Assembly: GCA_013368315.1 (NCBI GenBank)
Contig: JAACJM010000108.1
Location: forward strand, 124,001 to 188,000
Source of the DNA: Tetrapyrgos nigripes
Lineage: Eukaryota > Basidiomycota > Agaricomycetes > Agaricales > Campanellaceae
Direction of reading: 5' to 3'
Length of the DNA stretch: 64,000 nt
In this document: in pieces, positions 59,500 to 64,000 of the stretch
Layout of the letters: every line of letters begins with the position of its first letter
How positions within the stretch are numbered: the stretch's first letter is position 1
The notes under the pieces: model-generated
Told to the model about the DNA's origin: nothing
Database searches by the model: none
The model's input: only the letters and a program-made list of their open reading frames with translations
Program-made: the position numbers and the translations under genes

Positions 59500-60224
59500 G
59501 ATTGTTTATGGAAAGCTCGTCGTTATAGGCGATGTCAAAGACGTAGAGAAGACTGTGGGGAGTGTTGATGAGAGCATGATGGCCAGAAGTCAAGGTTTTA
59601 TAAACGCCGTCAGTGTCAATCCCAATCTTCTCGATGGGAAAAAATGTCGAACCAAAAAATCCGAATTTGGTAATTTCTTGGAGTAGCAAATAGGTACAAA
59701 TATCCGCTTTTTCCTTGACAACCAACCTATTGGGGGCGATTAGAGGTTTGCAAGGGTCCAACCCCGTGGAGAGGCGGCGGAACCCCAGCGGCGATTCTGA
59801 ATTTGAAGTGTCCTGGGACGAAACTCAGTAAGTAAAGTAATCCAAAGCTTTTAACCTAGTCATTCCAAGCGCGGTCGTGGCTTTCCAAAGCTTCATGTCA
59901 TATGCATTCCTTCGCTCGTGGACTCATGTCTGCGAAGCAAATGTGGGGCGGCGTCGTCGTAGTGCCAGCGTCGGTAGTTCGGGGGGTCGGTGTCGGTGTC
60001 ATGTGACACCGACATCGTCGGAGCGGAGCTGCGGGCCGGGTCACAGCGAGCCGCCCTCCGTGCAGAAAAAAGTACGCTTTCGGCACCAATGCACCATAGC
60101 TGCATTGCTACGAGACGATAAATATATACTCCTACCTAAAACCCGAAGATAAATAGCAAAGAATTTGCCCAAAAAGGGTACAAATGTGAATTCCTTCCGT
60201 TAAAAGATCTCATCCAATCGGCGC
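59500..60224. other. Intergenic region
   Basis: 5' flank of the membrane-protein gene and 3' flank of the RTA1 gene. A GC-rich palindromic stretch (GGTGTCATGTGACACC) lies at ~59993-60008. Confidence 0.5.
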
Positions 60225-61707
60225 TCAGACCACGTCAGCCTTGTTTCTATCGCTCATTGGCATCAAATCCGAGTTCCAGTCGCTCGAGGCCGTACTTTTC
60301 AATTTATCGTTGAACTCCTGGTCGCTGTCCATCAGCCTTCCAACATGAAAGGCGTTGTAGGTAAACATAGCGAGGACGACCATGGTTCCATCGAATAAAA
60401 CTGCGGTTGAATCACACCACAATAAGTAATGAAAACACATCAGCTTGACATGAGCGAGAATTCAATGCAATTGCGAATCTCCTACCGAAAGGCCACTGAG
60501 TATGAATGATAGTTCCCTCGATTCCGTCCGCAAGTTCCGCAGTTCTATAGATGGCCCTAAGGTTTGATTCCGTTAGTTCATGCAAGGTCAGTTGATCGCA
60601 GCAATTCTCTCATCCTCACCGAACGAATAGAAGGCAAGTGTTGACAGCCAGCGCATAGATGAGCTTTCGGATAGGACCTTGGAATCGTTCTCGAGGAGTT
60701 TCGTCGGTACTCATAGGTCGAACAGGCTTTCTATGAGCATGTCGTCGGAGGAAGTCGAGCGCGAGGATAGCAAAGATGGCGATGATGACTGGCGAGGCCG
60801 GAAGTATTAGTTACAAGCTGACGCGCAACTATGATGATTAAGACACACCAAGTGAAGCCACGATGCTATACAACATGATTTTTTCTCCCTATTCGTATTC
60901 TCCAAGCTCAGACAAAAGGGCAAGGTGTAGGTAGTACTTGACGTACAATATTCAGAAGCGTGGGGGAAACATCATCGCCTGAAGCCAGAGTGCCTCCGGA
61001 GGCTTGAGAAATCAAAGCGAGTAAATCACAGGTGAAGAATATCTTGGTATCTGAAAGAGTCGTTGTCAGATATATCCTCGTATAATCCTAGTAGTTGATA
61101 CAACTCACACCAGCGAGGCTTCACCCAGCTATAAGCCGTCCCCAGTCTTCGAATAATCCGACCGAAAATGATAAAATTTACTGCGAGGAGTGGTGTGGGT
61201 GCCACGATGGTCAGAACGATTCTAGTGGCGGAGACACCGGGGGAAAGACGATCCTTGGGTAAGTGGCTTTTGGAAGCTCAGTTGGACCCACTTACTGCAA
61301 CGTATATGCCCCAGAGTTGAGGACATCGTGACTAGACCACACACGCCCGTACCAACCAGCCGTTTCCATAGCTCCAGCAAGGATGACGGTGTAGAGAAGG
61401 AACCAACGCCGATAGAAAACCGCTTGCCCGAGGTGAAGGACTGCAAAAGCCATCATCAAATCATTGGGCGACGCTGAATGAGAAGAGGTTTGACTTGGAC
61501 GTAGTACGTACCCGTAGTGATACCGAACAACGCCATAAACATTATGCTAATCGCGAAGTTGGGGGTGTATCCGTAAGGGTTTTCGTCGTCGCCACTGGTG
61601 GCGTTTGTGTCGGCTCGAGGGAGCAGGGTGAGCATGGTTGTGTATGTATCAAACATAGCTAAGGAAGGAGGTGGAAAGGTGGCACACAAGTTGTTCCAAC
61701 ACGACAT
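60225..61707 (-). CDS. RTA1-family membrane protein, eight exons
   Basis: Exons 61707-61512, 61440-61296, 61221-61109, 61050-60947, 60889-60850, 60788-60620, 60556-60486 and 60400-60225 join in phase to 337 residues. Seven membrane spans are expected. Landmarks: 'NPYGYTPNFAISIMF', 'VLHLGQAVFYRRW', 'METAGWYGRVWSS', 'APTPLLAVNFIIFGRIIRRL', 'FFTCDLLALISQASGG', 'RAIYRTAELADGIEG' and 'LFDGTMVVLAMFTYNAFHVG'. RTA1/RTM1/Rsb1 proteins sit in the plasma membrane and are tied to resistance to aminocholesterol and toxic compounds or to sphingoid-base export. A second in-frame ATG at 61656 would shorten the N terminus by 17 residues and may be the real start. Confidence 0.87.
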
Positions 61708-63641
61708 AAGTAACCTGCCAGTGGCATTAAGTAATTTGACGTAGATCTAGTTGTATCCTGTTCTCCGCAGTTGTCGCAGAAGAATAATTGGTTTTGGATT
61801 GCAGACACCTCTCCGTTCTAGTACACGCTAAGGACCAATTGCTACTACTTATTGCCCCAGTGTTAAAATTCGAGGATCTACAACCTCAACAATGAAAATC
61901 TCCAGACTCGGTCGTGACACTTATGCTTGCAGTCCATAAACAGTACGTTGAGCTCCACTTTTGGACTTTCTTTTTTTAGCCGTTCTCCTACATAACTCGA
62001 GCAAAGCATTGCCTGGAGAGCGACGGGCATAGTATTATTACGTACCGGGAAATTAGGGCAGCCACTGGCAGCCGCCAGAGCTGTGTTACTACTTGAATCA
62101 CTTCTGAATTCGTGCTTGATGTCTTCAAGTTCCCGTAAAGTCGTAGAATTTATCTTACACTCCTGGCTGATATCAATCACTTAGAAAAGTCGCAGTGAGA
62201 TTCAAAATGAAAGATCGCAGCCAAGTCGCAGCACCGTCACAACGCGCGCTCTGTGTTGTTGAAAGACTAGAACTAAGTGAGTATCTTAAAAAACTCTTGT
62301 TTACCTCGTGCCCAGAACACTGCTTCTGTCATTGCACCCTGAATACCTAGAGAACAATCAAAGGACAATTCGCGCCAAATTCGCGCAGTACTTACGGGCG
62401 TCGGTTGAAGGTTCCCGACGTCGACCCGGTCTGGTCCGGAATGAGACTAAGTGCTTATTCAAACTCCGACAACCCATACCACCATCTCCTCCTCTGCAGT
62501 GTTCTCGATTTCCCCAGCTTTTGCCATTGTTTCCAACCTGAACCCAAGCCCCGAAACCGAGGGAAGACTCGAGTGCAATGCGGAAAGTGTAGGACACTGG
62601 AATATGGAGCATCAGTACCATACTTTTACGACGTGAGTCCTGGTTTTCCCTATAAGGTTTTGCTCGCAATTATCGTTATGACAGCTTTTTTGTATGTACA
62701 TCTCTCTGCATCGAGAATGACGTGGACCTTGCAACCTTGGAACTTCCAGCAGAGGATAAGCCTGAAGGAATATCGGGCCAAACAACGGTGTGTTTCTCTG
62801 ACATACATACTTTCATTCCATGCACCGTTATTGACTTGATTTCGTCGTCTTTCCTATTCTTATGTTCAGATGAATGTATGCGTCATCCCCCCGTCAGCGG
62901 TGGCACGAAGATCAAGGTATGCTCAATAGGTCAAAGTCCGAGTCTGCTGTCGGCTTCGATGTCTTCTTATCCCTATCATTCCTTTCGTTTATATAACTCA
63001 ATTTTTAGAGCAAATCTTTTCACCAGCAAAGCTAGTATGCCCGAACTACCAGCGCTCTCTCGTTGCTATCGTTGCACCCGGAAGTCTACCGTAGCTGCGG
63101 TTTGGTCAGCTCTACCCCATATGTGTTTTCTTTCCCTCTCGTCTTACTAGTTTCGTCTTACTAACTTATTTCATAGTGAGGCTAACTACAGCCAAGGGCG
63201 ATAAATTACTCTACGTCGACGCGTAAACGAGTCAACTCTCATACGGAATGCAACATCTAAGGGGTTTCGGTTGGGTTCCGAGGGCGCCCATGGACGCGTG
63301 TTCTGCAAATCTTTAGCTTCGTCTTACCAATCGTCGCACTATCGGCTGATGGCCGAATTCTGTAAATGGCTCGCTGTACAATTTCAAGAACAGGTGAGTC
63401 ATTGAACATACGCCTTGAGCGTTCAGCGGATGTATGCATATCAGTTACAGTTTAGGAGAGTTTGTATGTGACCGGACGTTTAGTCATCTAGGTGTGGCTT
63501 GAAGCTCGTCACCCTCAGGTGTCGTATTATCAATGTTCATATTGTCCAGCATCCACCTCTATCGTTTTTACTCTGGGTAAGTTCTTTCTGATGCTTATAA
63601 ACAGGCAGCCAAATGTCGACAATTGGTATCAAGTCACATCC
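61708..63641. other. No gene recognised
   Basis: Frames on + at 62405-62839 and 62722-63150 and on minus at 62180-61878 have no recognisable domain. The region includes the promoters of the RTA1 gene and of the ABM gene. Confidence 0.4.
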
Positions 63642-64000
63642 ATGTTCAAGTTCAACAGCCTTTTGCTCACTGCTCTTCTCCTGGTTCCCACTTTGGCTGC
63701 CAGTGTGGCTCGTCGAGAAGATCCTCAGGGATGTGCAGACCTCCTACCGGATTTCAGTGCTTTGCCGTGAGTCTTTCTCCATATCAACACTGCGACGTGG
63801 TCATAAATTCTAATATATACTGCATATAGGAATACGACAAGCAGCGGAAAATTCATGATTCTCGTGAATATCCAGGCGGTTGAAGGCGGGGTATGTCAGG
63901 CAGTGTAGGCTTTCCTTTACTTTTGACGCTTACTACTATGTTTCTCAGGAAGCGAGATTGGAAGAGGTCCTGGAAAACATTCAAGCATTCGTGGCTACGG
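63642..64000 (+). CDS. Secreted ABM-domain (antibiotic biosynthesis monooxygenase-like) protein, 5' part
   Basis: Exons 63642-63766, 63830-63890 and from 63949 on; the gene runs off the window. A signal peptide (MFKFNSLLLTALLLVPTLAA) and a short mature leader precede 'GKFMILVNIQAVEGGEARLEEVLENIQAFVA'. That pattern, a first beta strand, a Gly-rich turn and a helix with Leu-Glu repeats, is typical of the start of an ABM dimeric alpha-beta barrel. These small enzymes oxidise aromatic or quinone-like compounds without cofactors, or act in quinone metabolism. A signal peptide on an ABM protein is unusual but known in basidiomycetes as far as I recall. Only ~80 residues are visible, so the family call is moderate. 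Confidence 0.6.

Noticed and set aside
1..64000. CRISPR arrays, rRNA genes, bacterial operons, centromere or telomere arrays
   Set aside because: None seen; the direct repeats found are minisatellite, LTR or MITE related and the gene structure is eukaryotic.

Overview
The window looks like a stretch of a mushroom-forming basidiomycete (Agaricomycetes) genome. The signs are protein-coding genes split by many ~50-bp GT-AG introns, families typical of mushrooms (DUF6593, the small secreted 'glycopeptide' family, RTA1, OPT, a basidiomycete-type MYND gene), TATA boxes 50-80 bp ahead of start codons, and fungal Ty3/gypsy, PIF/Harbinger and hAT elements. No bacterial features, CRISPR or rRNA were seen.

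Layout. 1-7.2 kb: three ordinary + strand genes (DUF6593 protein, Sec2-type Rab GEF, BCS1-like AAA ATPase). 7.2-14.7 kb: gene-empty, repeat-scarred DNA with the first 131-bp MITE. 14.7-30.7 kb: a transposon nest. Chromodomain Ty3/gypsy element A lies on the minus strand with 380-bp LTRs and a 5-bp target duplication. Ty3/gypsy element B lies on the plus strand; a 3.1-kb PIF/Harbinger transposon sits in its protease region, a Tc1/pogo-type MITE sits inside that, and an ORF-less ~1.7-kb insertion splits its 3' LTR. 30.7-41.6 kb: degenerate DNA with an 84-bp minisatellite, unrecognised coding remnants and a dead MYND-finger gene. 41.6-44.2 kb: an intact oligopeptide transporter (OPT) gene. 44.2-52.8 kb: a third MITE copy, a frameshifted LysM/Thr-rich secreted-protein gene, a 2.8-kb TIR element and a hAT-within-hAT nest. 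52.8-54.0 kb: a dead aldo/keto reductase gene. 56.8-64 kb: gene-rich again, with a glycopeptide-family secreted protein, a two-pass membrane protein, an RTA1 transporter-like protein and the 5' part of a secreted ABM-domain protein.

The strongest overall signal is mutational. Nearly every diagnostic lesion in the nested elements (catalytic Asp to Asn, Arg to stop, LTR mismatches of TG against CA) is what loss of a CpG would give. This implies long-term cytosine methylation and deamination of the repeats. I did not find a convincing new biological system. The best leads are the CpG-decay record, the Harbinger-type element with a clean 5-bp target duplication, and the new-looking MITE families.
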